Shown here: piece after piece, positions 54,241-63,445 of the stretch
How positions within the stretch are numbered: position 1 is the stretch's first letter
Layout: each line of letters opens with the position of its first letter
Notes under the pieces: model-generated
Database searches by the model: none
What the model was told of the DNA's origin: nothing
The model's input: only the letters and a program-made list of their open reading frames with translations
Program-made: the position numbers and the translations under genes
Source: Methanosarcina sp. DH2
GTDB taxonomy: Archaea; Halobacteriota; Methanosarcinia; Methanosarcinales; Methanosarcinaceae
Direction: 5' to 3'
Assembly (NCBI RefSeq): GCF_020804225.1
Contig: NZ_WJBI01000004.1
Span: 1 to 64,000, forward strand
Length of the DNA: 64,000 bases

Positions 54241-55236
54241 ATAGAAACCAGAAAAGTACAGCAGACAGGCGGATCCACTTACATTATTTCTCTCCCGAAA
54301 CAGTGGGCCGAAAAAGTAGGAATCAAAACCGGGACAAGAGTATCTATTCAGGCTCAGCCAGACGGAAAACTTTTAATTGACCCTATTCTTGAGGGGCGCA
54401 CGATAAAAACGAAGAGGATTGATGTGGCAGGTTATGAGGCAAAAGCTCTGGAAAGAGACATCATTGCTGCATATCTTTATGGCTATGACAGAATGGAGTT
54501 TACCGCAAAAAGAATACTTGCAGAGCAAAAACAGGTTATCCGAAAGGTCTGTTACAAACTCATAGGTCCTGAAATTATTGAGGAAAGCTCAAACTGCGTG
54601 GTCATTCAGGATCTTCTTAATCCCAATGAACTCCATATAAAAAAAGGCATACACAGAATGTTCCTTATTACAGGTTCCATGCAAAAGGATGCCATACGAG
54701 CTCTCAAAACTGGTGACCACGACCTTGCTCTCGATGTAAGTCAGAGGGACGACGAGGTCGACAGGTTATGTCTCATGATTTCTAAACAATTTCGTTCCAT
54801 TCTCTGCGGAGGAAGGATGCCTGATTCCTCAGAAACAAGTATCGAAGAATACCATGATTTCAGAATGGCAGCAGGTCCTATTGAAAGAATTGCAGACCAT
54901 TCACAGAGGATTGCAAACGTTATCTCAAAAATGCAGGAGCCAGTCAGGGAAGATGTGATGCAGGTCATAGAGGATCTCAGTAATACTTACATGGAACTTG
55001 TTCAGCAGGCAGTAGATGCCCTGTATAACTCCGACACTTCTCTTGCAAACCAGGTAATAGACAGTATAGACAACATGCGTTCACGTGTGACGGAACTGCA
55101 TGCATCCATTCTCAAACTCGAGTCACATGAAACCATGATATATCTAGGGATGGTAGTAGATAGCCTCTCAAGAATAGGAGACCTTGGCTCTAACATAGCC
55201 GAGATAGCCATAAATTCCGCGATAAGAGATAAATGA
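54241..55236 (+). CDS. AbrB/SpoVT domain - PhoU domain regulator, ATA start
   Basis: 331 aa. N-terminal SpoVT-AbrB DNA-binding domain (ETRKVQQTGGSTYIISLPKQWAEKVGIKTGTRVSI, about residues 2-50) followed by two PhoU helical bundles. An in-frame TAA lies at 54223. No ATG, GTG or TTG lies before 54424, which would delete the DNA-binding domain. ATA 54241, 7 nt after CGGGGA, aligns with the family's initial Met (M-E-T-R). Probable phosphate-responsive transcription regulator. No pst genes are adjacent. Confidence 0.85.
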   Translation: METRKVQQTGGSTYIISLPKQWAEKVGIKTGTRVSIQAQPDGKLLIDPILEGRTIKTKRIDVAGYEAKALERDIIAAYLYGYDRMEFTAKRILAEQKQVIRKVCYKLIGPEIIEESSNCVVIQDLLNPNELHIKKGIHRMFLITGSMQKDAIRALKTGDHDLALDVSQRDDEVDRLCLMISKQFRSILCGGRMPDSSETSIEEYHDFRMAAGPIERIADHSQRIANVISKMQEPVREDVMQVIEDLSNTYMELVQQAVDALYNSDTSLANQVIDSIDNMRSRVTELHASILKLESHETMIYLGMVVDSLSRIGDLGSNIAEIAINSAIRDK

Positions 55237-56541
55237 ATATTCTGCGGAAAAGTTGTGAAGCTCCTGACAAATTGGTTGATGTTATTCAGATATCAAAAGT
55301 GAAATTTTCAGACCTTCTCCCCTGCCACAGGAGCTTTAGCCGGCCTGTCAGACAGATGAGAAAAACGACACGCGGCTGCATTCAGAGAAACCGGTAATGT
55401 GGATAAAGTACCTATGGCTTGAGAAATAATTTTCTTTTCCCGGGAAACCTGATTTTAGTCTGCAGTTTATAAGACGTCTCTATCAGCTTGCCTGGCAGTG
55501 CCTGCCAAAAAGAAATAAAAAAAGAAAAGAATGAATAGAGTACAAAAAGAAACGTTACTAATAGAAAATAAATAGTTTCCTCTTTTTAACGAAAAACATC
55601 TCTCTTTTTGTCCTGAGGAATAGTAACTAATCTTTGTTTCAGAATCAGATGACTGAATATATCTATTTTTTTAACAAAATAACTCTAATTGGATAAGGAA
55701 ACTACTGTCCTGACAAATTAATTATGGGGCATTAATATTTAGATTACCCCTCATACGTAGTCTTTTTTCGTAATTATGATAGCTCATAAATAAATTTCCT
55801 GGACACTAGCTGCATGTTTTTTTTGAAATCAGGGAAACAAGCCAGCTTTTGATTCTCTTGCTCATCAAAAGGGTCATAAGACTGGATAGAGGGACACATG
55901 GAGGGACTTTACCTGAAGTAGTTTCAGGGAGGTTAAATAGAAAATGTTCAGAGTAGCGAAAAGCAGTCAGTGATGAATGCGGTGAGGTAAATAAGGAGAT
56001 TAAGGTCCAGCAGTTCAGGTTTTTCGGAGTATGACGGCAAAAGAGACTGGAAAAAATAAAAGGAATGACAGCCTGCGAAGTACTTAAGAGGATAAGAACC
56101 ATTTATATTTTTAAGATATGATGAATAAAAATAGGAAAAAATATAAAGGAAAGTACAGAACATCAGTACAAACATAAAAATTTAATGGAAAATGAAAAGA
56201 GTTACAGATGGACTGAAAATTTTCATTATAAAAAAGTTTTTTATTAAACATATCCGGGAATCAGGCGATAAGAAGTAATTTATTTATATTCTGGTGTTAT
56301 TTCACGGAGGCACTTTCTATTTTCACATGGAAAGAATGCAAGATTTGCTATTTATTCCAGGTATATTGAAAAGGAGAAGACAGTATCTCCATTTTCTCTG
56401 ATTCCCACAGCTTGACAAGTGGAAATTATTTATATGCAAGGATCAATTAAATAAAAAGGTCACGAAAACACCAGTAAACCCATAAAGGAAAGCAATCCGA
56501 GAAATCCTTTGGTGTTATGCTTTTCCCAATGGAGGGAAGCC
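55237..56541. other. 1.3-kb gap without supportable gene
   Basis: AT-rich with a few short frames that show no motif or SD. GATATTCAGATATC-type inverted sequence near 55290 is small. I see nothing else. Confidence 0.5.
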
Positions 56542-57183
56542 ATGAATATGATAAAACGATTTAAGGTAAGCTTTTCAAAAATGTTCAATAAACTGTTCAA
56601 GAAAAAAGGAGCATGCATAGGTATCTACGGACCCCCCAATGCCGGCAAGACAACCCTTAGCAATCGCATCCTTAGAGACTGGGTCGGAAACGAGGAAACA
56701 ATGGGCTCTGTTTCACATATCGCCCACGAAACCAGGCATGCAAAAAGAAGGAATGCAGTCACTATCGAGACTAATGGGCATACTATCAGCCTTGATATTG
56801 TGGACACTCCCGGGCTTGCAACAAAGATCGATTTCCATGACTTCATGGAACAGGGAATGAGTGACGTTGAATCGAAGAAAAGGTCCAAAGAAGCAACAGA
56901 GGGCGTAATTGAGGCTGTCAAATGGCTGGATGACCTTGACGGAGTCATACTGGTTATGGATTCCACAGAAAATCCCTATACTCAGGTTAACGTAACTGTG
57001 ATAGGAAATATGGAAGCCAGAAACCTTCCGCTTCTCATTGTAGCAAATAAAGTGGACCTTCCTGATGCCGACCCCGGAGTCATAAAGGAAGCCTTCCCTC
57101 AGCACCCTATGGTACCTGTCTCGGCTCTTGAAGGAGTGGGAATGGACTCATTCTACGAAGCTCTGGCCAAACAGTTCGGGTGA
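56542..57183 (+). CDS. Era-like GTPase (Obg-HflX/TrmE class)
   Basis: 213 aa from ATG 56542 (GGAGGGAAG upstream). G1 GPPNAGKTT (residues 30-38), G3 DTPG (VDTPGLATKID), G4 NKVD (ANKVDLPDAD), and G5 SALEG. Archaeal conserved GTPase encoded ahead of DUF2073; its stop overlaps the next start. Likely in ribosome or RNA metabolism, inferred from the operon. Confidence 0.88.
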   Translation: MNMIKRFKVSFSKMFNKLFKKKGACIGIYGPPNAGKTTLSNRILRDWVGNEETMGSVSHIAHETRHAKRRNAVTIETNGHTISLDIVDTPGLATKIDFHDFMEQGMSDVESKKRSKEATEGVIEAVKWLDDLDGVILVMDSTENPYTQVNVTVIGNMEARNLPLLIVANKVDLPDADPGVIKEAFPQHPMVPVSALEGVGMDSFYEALAKQFG

Positions 57184-57548
57184 TCAAAATGCAGGGAATC
57201 CAACTTGATCTTATATCCGAAGCCAAAATCTCTCAAATGGCTTCTATGGAAAAAGTCCGGTACATAATCGATGAGGTACGGAAAGGCAAAATCCTTGTGC
57301 TTGAAAAGGGTCTCAACCCTATGGAGGAAGCAAAACTCATTGAGATGACAATGTCAGCAATTCAGCCTGACGTGTTTTCAGGAATCGAGATGCAAAGCTA
57401 CCCTGCAAACGCGGACGCTTCCTTGCTGGGAAAGTTTTTTAAAAAACAGAGCAGCAAGAGACTTACGGTTATAGGGCCCGCAAATCAGCTCAAAACCCTT
57501 AAAAAAGACAGGAATCTGATCAGTGCACTTGTCTCTGCAAGTAAGTAA
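57180..57548 (+). CDS. DUF2073 archaeal protein
   Basis: 122 aa (GTG 57180, or ATG 57189). QLDLISEAKISQMASMEKVRYIIDEVRKGKILVLEKGLNP and IGPANQLKTLKKDRNLISAL match DUF2073, always next to the Era-like GTPase in Euryarchaeota. Function unknown. The 4-bp overlap with the GTPase supports one complex or pathway. Confidence 0.88.
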   Translation: MIKMQGIQLDLISEAKISQMASMEKVRYIIDEVRKGKILVLEKGLNPMEEAKLIEMTMSAIQPDVFSGIEMQSYPANADASLLGKFFKKQSSKRLTVIGPANQLKTLKKDRNLISALVSASK

Positions 57549-57553
57549 ACGAA

Positions 57554-58075
57554 GTGGAAACAATGTGTGCCCAGAAGACCCAAGACCTGGAAGCAAAAAT
57601 ATCCCCTCCCCAGTCCCTCGGCTCCTTTGAGATGGGCAGGAACGACGTTAACGTAGTCTGTACCTACGGGAAAATTGCAGTATGGTTCGGACGAAAGGTT
57701 CCTGATTATATTATAGCGCAGGTACTCCTAGGAATCTCAAAGGTAGACCAGTCTACAGTTCATGAATTTGAGATTATCTGCGACTTTGATGAGATTACGG
57801 AGTATGAAAGCAAAGGGTATATACTGGTGTCCTATGGCAAAACAGCCGGCGGTTATCGTGTAAATTACAGTATTCCGTTTTCCAATAAAAAAGCCCTCTT
57901 CCATCTATCCAGATTTGTCCTTGAAGAGCTCCAGAAAGGAGAGGTACGCAAGGACTTCTACTGGAACGGGAGTGACTGCGATATCCAGCGGCTCTACCAG
58001 GAATTCAGAAACAATATCGATAGCTGGGAATTAAAAGCTATTAATTATAAGACTGAGCCGCAAACAAGCCGATAA
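57554..58075 (+). CDS. Uncharacterised protein downstream of DUF2073
   Basis: 173 aa, GTG 57554 or ATG 57563. Mixed alpha/beta, with QSLGSFEMGRNDVNVVCTYGKIAVWFGRKVPDYIIAQVLLGIS and KKALFHLSRFVLEELQKGEVRKDFYWNGSDCD as recognisable conserved-looking blocks. I do not recognise a family. Spacing of 5 bp places it in the GTPase-DUF2073 operon. Confidence 0.75.
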   Translation: METMCAQKTQDLEAKISPPQSLGSFEMGRNDVNVVCTYGKIAVWFGRKVPDYIIAQVLLGISKVDQSTVHEFEIICDFDEITEYESKGYILVSYGKTAGGYRVNYSIPFSNKKALFHLSRFVLEELQKGEVRKDFYWNGSDCDIQRLYQEFRNNIDSWELKAINYKTEPQTSR

Positions 58076-58179
58076 TGGTCTCCGGCACAGCAGCGGGATA
58101 AAAAGAAGCTTCCAGAAATTTGTCCTGAGATCCTCACCAATAAGTTTAAGAAATTGAAAAAAGGTTATCTGGAAGGGAT

Positions 58180-58305
58180 TTCAGGAGTTTTTATTTCAAT
58201 ATTTACATTTAATATTTACATTTAATATTTACATTTAATACTTCCAGTTATTATTTATAGTCGATATTCATAGTCAGTGTTTATAGTCAATATTTATAGT
58301 CAATA
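58180..58305. repeat. TTAATATTTACATT and TTTATAGTCAATA repeats
   Basis: Two short arrays in the gap before the hexulose-phosphate isomerase gene, which otherwise has no gene. Confidence 0.75.
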
Positions 58306-58419
58306 GTCTCAGGAGCTCTGCCCTTATTTTGGGACTGTAATCCTTATTTGGTAGAAGTAAGTAAAAGGTCAATTGATTGTTTATTGAGAATTTAACTCAA
58401 TGCTTTTTGGAGAACTTAT

Positions 58420-59034
58420 ATGAAAAAAGATCAGGTAAAAGACTGCGAAGATGTAGTATTATCAATGGAACTTATAGTGGAAAACCTCAACGAGGTGGTT
58501 AAGATGCTTGACCGCGAAGCCATAAAACACATGCTTCAGAATATACTGGAAGGGGAAAGGGTCTTCGTAATGGGGGCAGGGCGGTCCGGGCTTGTTGCCA
58601 AAGCCTTTGCAATGAGACTGATGCATCTCGGGTTTACTGTGTATGTCGTGGGAGAAACTACCACCCCTGCTGTTCATCCACAGGACGTCGTGATTGCCAT
58701 TTCAGGGTCAGGAGAAACCCGTTCCATAGCAGATCTCGGCAGAATAGTAAAGGACATCGGTTCAACCCTCATAACTGTCACCTCCAAAAGGGAGTCAACA
58801 CTCGGCAGAATTTCTGATATAACTATGGTTCTTCCGAGCAAGACCAAAAATGATCATGATGCAGGCGGCTACCTTGAAAAAAACATGCGAGGAGATTATA
58901 AGAACTTACCTCCCCTGGGCACGGCTTTCGAAATCACCTCACTGGTCTTCCTTGACTCGGTAATTGCCCAGCTGATAACACTTACAGGTGCTTCGGAAGC
59001 AGAACTCAAGTCCAGGCATACAAATATCGAATAA
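58420..59034 (+). CDS. 6-phospho-3-hexuloisomerase (SIS domain)
   Basis: 204 aa. SIS fold: GAGRSGLVAKAFAMRLMHLGFTVYVVGETTTPAV, ISGSGETRSI, ITVTSKRESTLGRISD and a C-terminal LITLTGASEAELKSRHTNIE match the Phi/HxlB family. Interconverts hexulose-6-P and fructose-6-P in the ribulose monophosphate route used by archaea to make pentoses. Its synthase partner is not in the window. Confidence 0.9.
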   Translation: MKKDQVKDCEDVVLSMELIVENLNEVVKMLDREAIKHMLQNILEGERVFVMGAGRSGLVAKAFAMRLMHLGFTVYVVGETTTPAVHPQDVVIAISGSGETRSIADLGRIVKDIGSTLITVTSKRESTLGRISDITMVLPSKTKNDHDAGGYLEKNMRGDYKNLPPLGTAFEITSLVFLDSVIAQLITLTGASEAELKSRHTNIE

Positions 59035-59170
59035 CGGATTGAACATTCAATAATGGGTTCAAAATAACTTTTAAAGTTAACCGTTAAAATAATATGGATC
59101 GGAACAGTGGGTAACTCAGAAATTCAGGATTTAAAGGATACAATTTTGAGGGATATAAGGAGGGCTCAAT

Positions 59171-60283
59171 TTGAAGGAAATTCAGTTTTCAGAAAGTGTA
59201 TCCCGGATAGATACATCCGGAATCAGAAAGATTTTCGAAGCTGCAGGCTCAAATGCCATCAACCTCGGGCTCGGGCAGCCTGACTTCGATACTCCTGAAC
59301 ATATAAAAACTGCAGCAATCAAAGCAATAAATGAAGGCTTTACAGGCTATACCGTAGGTCCCGGAATCCCTGAACTGAGGGAAGCCCTGAGCCATAAATT
59401 CCAGGAGGAAAACGGGTTTTCAGTCTCTCCCCAGGAAATAATCGTAACATCAGGAGCATCTGAAGCCCTCACCATTGCCCTCGCAGCCCTTCTCAATACG
59501 GGAGACGAGGTTCTTATCTCAAACCCCGGATTTGTATCCTACAACGCCCTGACTGAAATCCTTAACGGAAAGGTAGTAAGTGTCCCTCTTGCAGAAGACC
59601 TTACCATGAAGCCGGATTCCGTGCTTGAGAGAATTACCCCGAAAACAAAAGCCGTTATCCTTAACTCTCCGTCCAATCCCACTGGTGCTGTCTCAAGCAG
59701 GGCAGACATCAAAGCTCTTGCCGAGATTGCAGACGACCATAACATAACCATTATTTCTGACGAGGTCTACGAGTACTTCATTTACGAAGGCGAGCATGTG
59801 AGCCCTGCGAGTTATTCGGATAATGTAGTCACTGTAAATGCAACCTCTAAAAGTTATGCTATGACAGGATGGAGGCTCGGGTACCTTGCAGCTAGAAAAG
59901 AGTATATAGCCCAGATGCTCAAAGTGCACCAGTATATACAGGCATGTGCAAACTCAGTCGCTCAGAAAGCTGCCTATGCCGCAGTAACCGGACCGAAAGA
60001 CTCTGTCAATATAATGCGTGAAGAGTTCCGGAAACGCAGGGATGTGCTTGTAAAAGGTCTTAATGACCTGGGGATGGAGTGTGCTCTTCCGAAAGGGGCT
60101 TTCTATGCCTTCCCGAAAGTCTCAAACTCCGCAGAGATCGCCTCAAAAATGATCTCAAATGGCGTTGTTGTTGTCCCGGGAACAGCCTTCGGAAGCGATG
60201 GGGACGGCCACATAAGAATTTCTTACGCAGCTTCGATGAAAGATCTTGAAAAAGCCCTGAGCATCATGGAAAAATTGCTCTGA
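59171..60283 (+). CDS. Class I/II aminotransferase (aspartate aminotransferase-like)
   Basis: 370 aa PLP enzyme. NLGLGQPDFDTPEHIK, NSPSNPTGAV, ISDEVYEYFIYEG, Schiff-base Lys in NATSKSYAMTGWRLGY and C-terminal HIRISYAAS. TTG start supported by AAGGAGGG 8 nt upstream. Family includes AspC and aromatic enzymes. The hairpin at 60294 ends the unit. Confidence 0.92.
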   Translation: MKEIQFSESVSRIDTSGIRKIFEAAGSNAINLGLGQPDFDTPEHIKTAAIKAINEGFTGYTVGPGIPELREALSHKFQEENGFSVSPQEIIVTSGASEALTIALAALLNTGDEVLISNPGFVSYNALTEILNGKVVSVPLAEDLTMKPDSVLERITPKTKAVILNSPSNPTGAVSSRADIKALAEIADDHNITIISDEVYEYFIYEGEHVSPASYSDNVVTVNATSKSYAMTGWRLGYLAARKEYIAQMLKVHQYIQACANSVAQKAAYAAVTGPKDSVNIMREEFRKRRDVLVKGLNDLGMECALPKGAFYAFPKVSNSAEIASKMISNGVVVVPGTAFGSDGDGHIRISYAASMKDLEKALSIMEKLL

Positions 60284-60293
60284 GCCTTTTTAC

Positions 60294-60335
60294 AGAGAAG
60301 GATCTTTCCCTTCTCTTCCTTTTTTCAATTTTTTC
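60294..60335 (+). terminator. Terminator after the aminotransferase gene
   Basis: AGAGAAGG (60294-60301) pairs with CCTTCTCT (60309-60316), followed by TCCTTTTTTC. 60336-60669 has no gene. Confidence 0.75.
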
Positions 60336-60669
60336 TCCTTTTTAACTTTTACTTCTCTGTATTCCTTTATTTTTCTATTCGATTAACCTGTTTTCTGAAA
60401 AATGCCGTTAACTTTGGGAGAATTTATATTGAGGCATCCAGATACCTTGACATACCGAAAAAGAGCTTTTTGCAATTGTTCCGATGCTTACTAATCCATA
60501 TTATCTTGCAATGAGCCTTTTTTTAACCAGTAATATTTTTCCAAAAGCAGTCCTGTTCATTGAAAGTATACACTGAAGTACACCGAAAACTGTCCGTATC
60601 AAAAATATGCATCACCGATTTAAGGGGAATTTCTGGATGTTTCCACAAATATAGCTTCGGAAAAGAGAT

Positions 60670-61605
60670 ATGAAAAAGCGATTCGTAAAACCACAGTTTG
60701 TAACTAAAGGAACACTTGTGTTCATATCTATTTTTTTGTTGCTGAGCCCTGCTTCCGGTTCGGTCATTCTGGCAGGAAACAGATCAAACGGTTATTTTTA
60801 CGGAAGCGCAAATACAATAGAGATTCTTCTGCTGGGAACTTTCGAAACTTCGGCTTTGCTTTTTACCCCGGAATCTTCATACCTTCTAACAGGAAGCAGA
60901 GAAGGGAAAAATAAACATCTTGAGAGAGTGAGCCCCTTTTTAATCCTGGCTATAGGTATCCTTGCCGGTTTTAATCCCTGCCTGCTTGCAGTAATGGCTT
61001 TCCTGGCTTCTATCACCCTTGCTCAGCAGGGAGGACGAAAAGAGATGCTCAAAATCACCCTGGGATTTTCTGCAGGAATTTTCACGATGTATATGTTTGC
61101 AGGGATAAGCATTTTGAGTACTGTCAGTTTGCTGCCTGAAGTCCGGAGACATTTTACCGCAATTACGATCCTGCTGACTGCACTGCTTGGTCTCTGGCAC
61201 ATTTATGATGCCTACTGGCTGAAAACTCATGCAAAGTCAACCTTCAGGACCCCTAAATCTCTGAAGGATTTTATGAGCAGGATGGGTGAAAAAAACCTTC
61301 TGCTTCTTTCTTTCCTTGCAGGGGGCATGTTCTCTCTGGTCAAAGCTCCCTGTGTCGGGGCAATCTATCTCTCAATCCTGAGTGTGCTGGCAATAAGAAC
61401 CGATATAGTAAAAGGAATAGCATACATGGGAATATACAATCTTGGACTTCTATTGCCTGTAGTGTGCCTTGGGCTTTTATTGGCCTTCGGATTGAGCCCG
61501 AAAAAAGTCACTGAGTTCAGAGAAAAAAGAAGAGTGGAGATAAGGCTGACAACAGGGCTGATACTTATTGCCCTTGCCCTGCTGATGCAGTTCAGGATAC
61601 TCTGA
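60670..61605 (+). CDS. CcdA/DsbD-like thiol-redox membrane protein
   Basis: 311 aa. Hydrophobic N-terminal segment, short exported region, then about six membrane helices with the two redox Cys motifs of CcdA: GFNPCLLAVMAFLAS and VKAPCVGAIYLSIL. Carries electrons across the membrane to extracytoplasmic thiols. A thioredoxin system is at 45-46 kb but not adjacent. Partner protein not seen. Confidence 0.85.
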   Translation: MKKRFVKPQFVTKGTLVFISIFLLLSPASGSVILAGNRSNGYFYGSANTIEILLLGTFETSALLFTPESSYLLTGSREGKNKHLERVSPFLILAIGILAGFNPCLLAVMAFLASITLAQQGGRKEMLKITLGFSAGIFTMYMFAGISILSTVSLLPEVRRHFTAITILLTALLGLWHIYDAYWLKTHAKSTFRTPKSLKDFMSRMGEKNLLLLSFLAGGMFSLVKAPCVGAIYLSILSVLAIRTDIVKGIAYMGIYNLGLLLPVVCLGLLLAFGLSPKKVTEFREKRRVEIRLTTGLILIALALLMQFRIL

Positions 61606-61624
61606 GCAGCCAGGTATCTGAAAA

Positions 61625-61705
61625 TCGGATAACTAAAAATCGGATAACTAAAAATCGGATAACTAAAAATCGGATAACTAAAAATCGGATCTCTTAAAAT
61701 CGGAT
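61625..61705. repeat. 15-bp tandem repeat
   Basis: Five copies of AAAATCGGATAACTA, then degenerate AAATCGGAT units. Gap before the NOG1-like gene on minus. Confidence 0.85.
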
Positions 61706-61833
61706 ACTAAAAAATCAGATTCTAACTAAAAATCTGGATTCTAATTAAAACCAGACTCTGGTCAAAACAAATCCTGCAGGCACAGAGTTCTGGCTAAAAC
61801 AGGTTCTGAAGCTAAATATAGTTAGATAAGGAA

Positions 61834-62847
61834 TTAGAAAGTGAATTCCTCATCCGGTTCTTCCGAAGCTGTCTCTTCTAAAGACTTAAGGCGCTTTTCT
61901 TCAATCATCTCAAGAAGTCTTTCCATTACCTCTTCGATTCCTTCTTCGGTAATTGTGGATATATTCAGATCTATTCCGTCCATTTTCCTGAACTCAGGCC
62001 TGTCAGCTTTGTTAGCAACCACGAGCAGGGGAAGGTTAAAATTTTCCCTGATTTCAGCAAGAAGGCGTTTCTGATCCTCAATCTCGTATCCGCAGCTTTC
62101 ACTGGGGTCAATCATGAACATTACAACTGCATCCAGGTAGTGGATTGCTGTAATTGCCTGCCGTTCAATATTGTTTCTCTCAGCCATGGGACGGTCAAGG
62201 AGACCCGGGGTGTCCATAACCTGATAACGGACTCCTTTCCGTGTGAAGTGGCCAATGGTTACTCCTTTTGTCGTGAAAGGATAAGGGGCAATTTCAGGGG
62301 TTGCACCGGTAATTTTTGTAACAAAACTTGACTTTCCTACATTGGGATAGCCAGCGATTACAACTGTAGGTTCATCCTGGACATCAGGAAGTTTCCTGAG
62401 GATGTTTCTGGCTTCATTCAGAAAGAGAAGGTCCTTATTGATGGACTTGACAATGGATGCAAGCCTTCCGAAAGCTTCTTTTCTGACAGGTTCTGGGAGG
62501 TCTGAATCCCGGATTTTTCCTACGTAGCTCCTTGCAACTTCATGGATCTTCCTGCTCGCCCAGTCCACGGATGCAAGGGACATCTTAAGTTTCTCTACAC
62601 CTACCAGGATGTCAGTCAATTCATAATAGAATCTGGGTAACTGCTCAAAGCTCGGAAAACGCCTGACTATATTAGCAAGGTTATCCGTGAAAATGTTTGC
62701 AGCTGTCAGTACCATGGACTCATTGGCTCTGAGCCGGCTGTCTCTCCCCTCAATAGTTTTCCCGGACATAGCTCTTGCTGCCCGTTTAAAAGCTTTATTA
62801 GTTAACTCGTCGGAAGTAGGGACGGTGTGAATTTTTTCAAAGATCAT
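61834..62847 (-). CDS. NOG1-family GTPase
   Basis: 337 aa. An N-terminal helical domain (residues 1-155) precedes an Obg-type G domain: G1 GYPNVGKSS, FTTKGVTIGHF, G3 DTPGLLDRP, G4 NKADRPE. Matches archaeal NOG1, a large-subunit ribosome assembly GTPase. Length equals archaeal members. TATA (ATATAAAGG complement region near 62880) upstream. Confidence 0.92.
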   Translation of the reverse strand: MIFEKIHTVPTSDELTNKAFKRAARAMSGKTIEGRDSRLRANESMVLTAANIFTDNLANIVRRFPSFEQLPRFYYELTDILVGVEKLKMSLASVDWASRKIHEVARSYVGKIRDSDLPEPVRKEAFGRLASIVKSINKDLLFLNEARNILRKLPDVQDEPTVVIAGYPNVGKSSFVTKITGATPEIAPYPFTTKGVTIGHFTRKGVRYQVMDTPGLLDRPMAERNNIERQAITAIHYLDAVVMFMIDPSESCGYEIEDQKRLLAEIRENFNLPLLVVANKADRPEFRKMDGIDLNISTITEEGIEEVMERLLEMIEEKRLKSLEETASEEPDEEFTF

Positions 62848-63445
62848 AATTTTCTAACCCTCTGGGGGCTCTTTTCATCTATATAAAGGTTTTTCTGAGT
62901 AAAGAAGTTTAACAGAAAAATCTAAAGTCCGCAAGCAAAAGTTTCGCAAAAGTTCCTGAGCGGAGTTTCTTTGCTTTTCTTGTCTGGATTTTCTGAACAG
63001 CTTCTGTCCAATTTTTTCTGCCCAAAACTTACAATGCCGGAAAGATTGCCCGGAAAAATAATTAAGCCCTGGTTTTACACTGCCGCAATATCCGAAACTT
63101 AATATGTTTGAGATATTCTGATTTACTTCTCTTAAAATCGATCTGGAGCAGTATTATGGTACTATATAATTAACGTTTAATTTACTTTTATCAATTACAT
63201 GATCAGTAGTTAATTTATAATCTGGTTCTATCAGAGTTTTAATGTAAATTATTATAATTACCTAAATACAGGCATGAAAACAGCTGTATTTCTTCAAAGA
63301 ACCGGACTTTATTTATATTTGTAATTATAATTTGTATTAGGAATTTATAATCATTAATTATGGTAAATTAAAGGATACACTATTCTCGATGTATAGATAT
63401 TATACATCATCCTGATACAAGGTATATGAAATTGATGGTGGTAGT
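62848..63445. other. Intergenic region
   Basis: AT-rich upstream region of the divergently oriented NOG1-like and HTH genes. I see no gene; the TTATTTATATTTG near 63308 may be the HTH gene promoter. Confidence 0.5.

Noticed and set aside
55806-56175. Minus-strand ORFs in the 55-56 kb gap
   Set aside because: No motif, no ribosome site and low-complexity composition.
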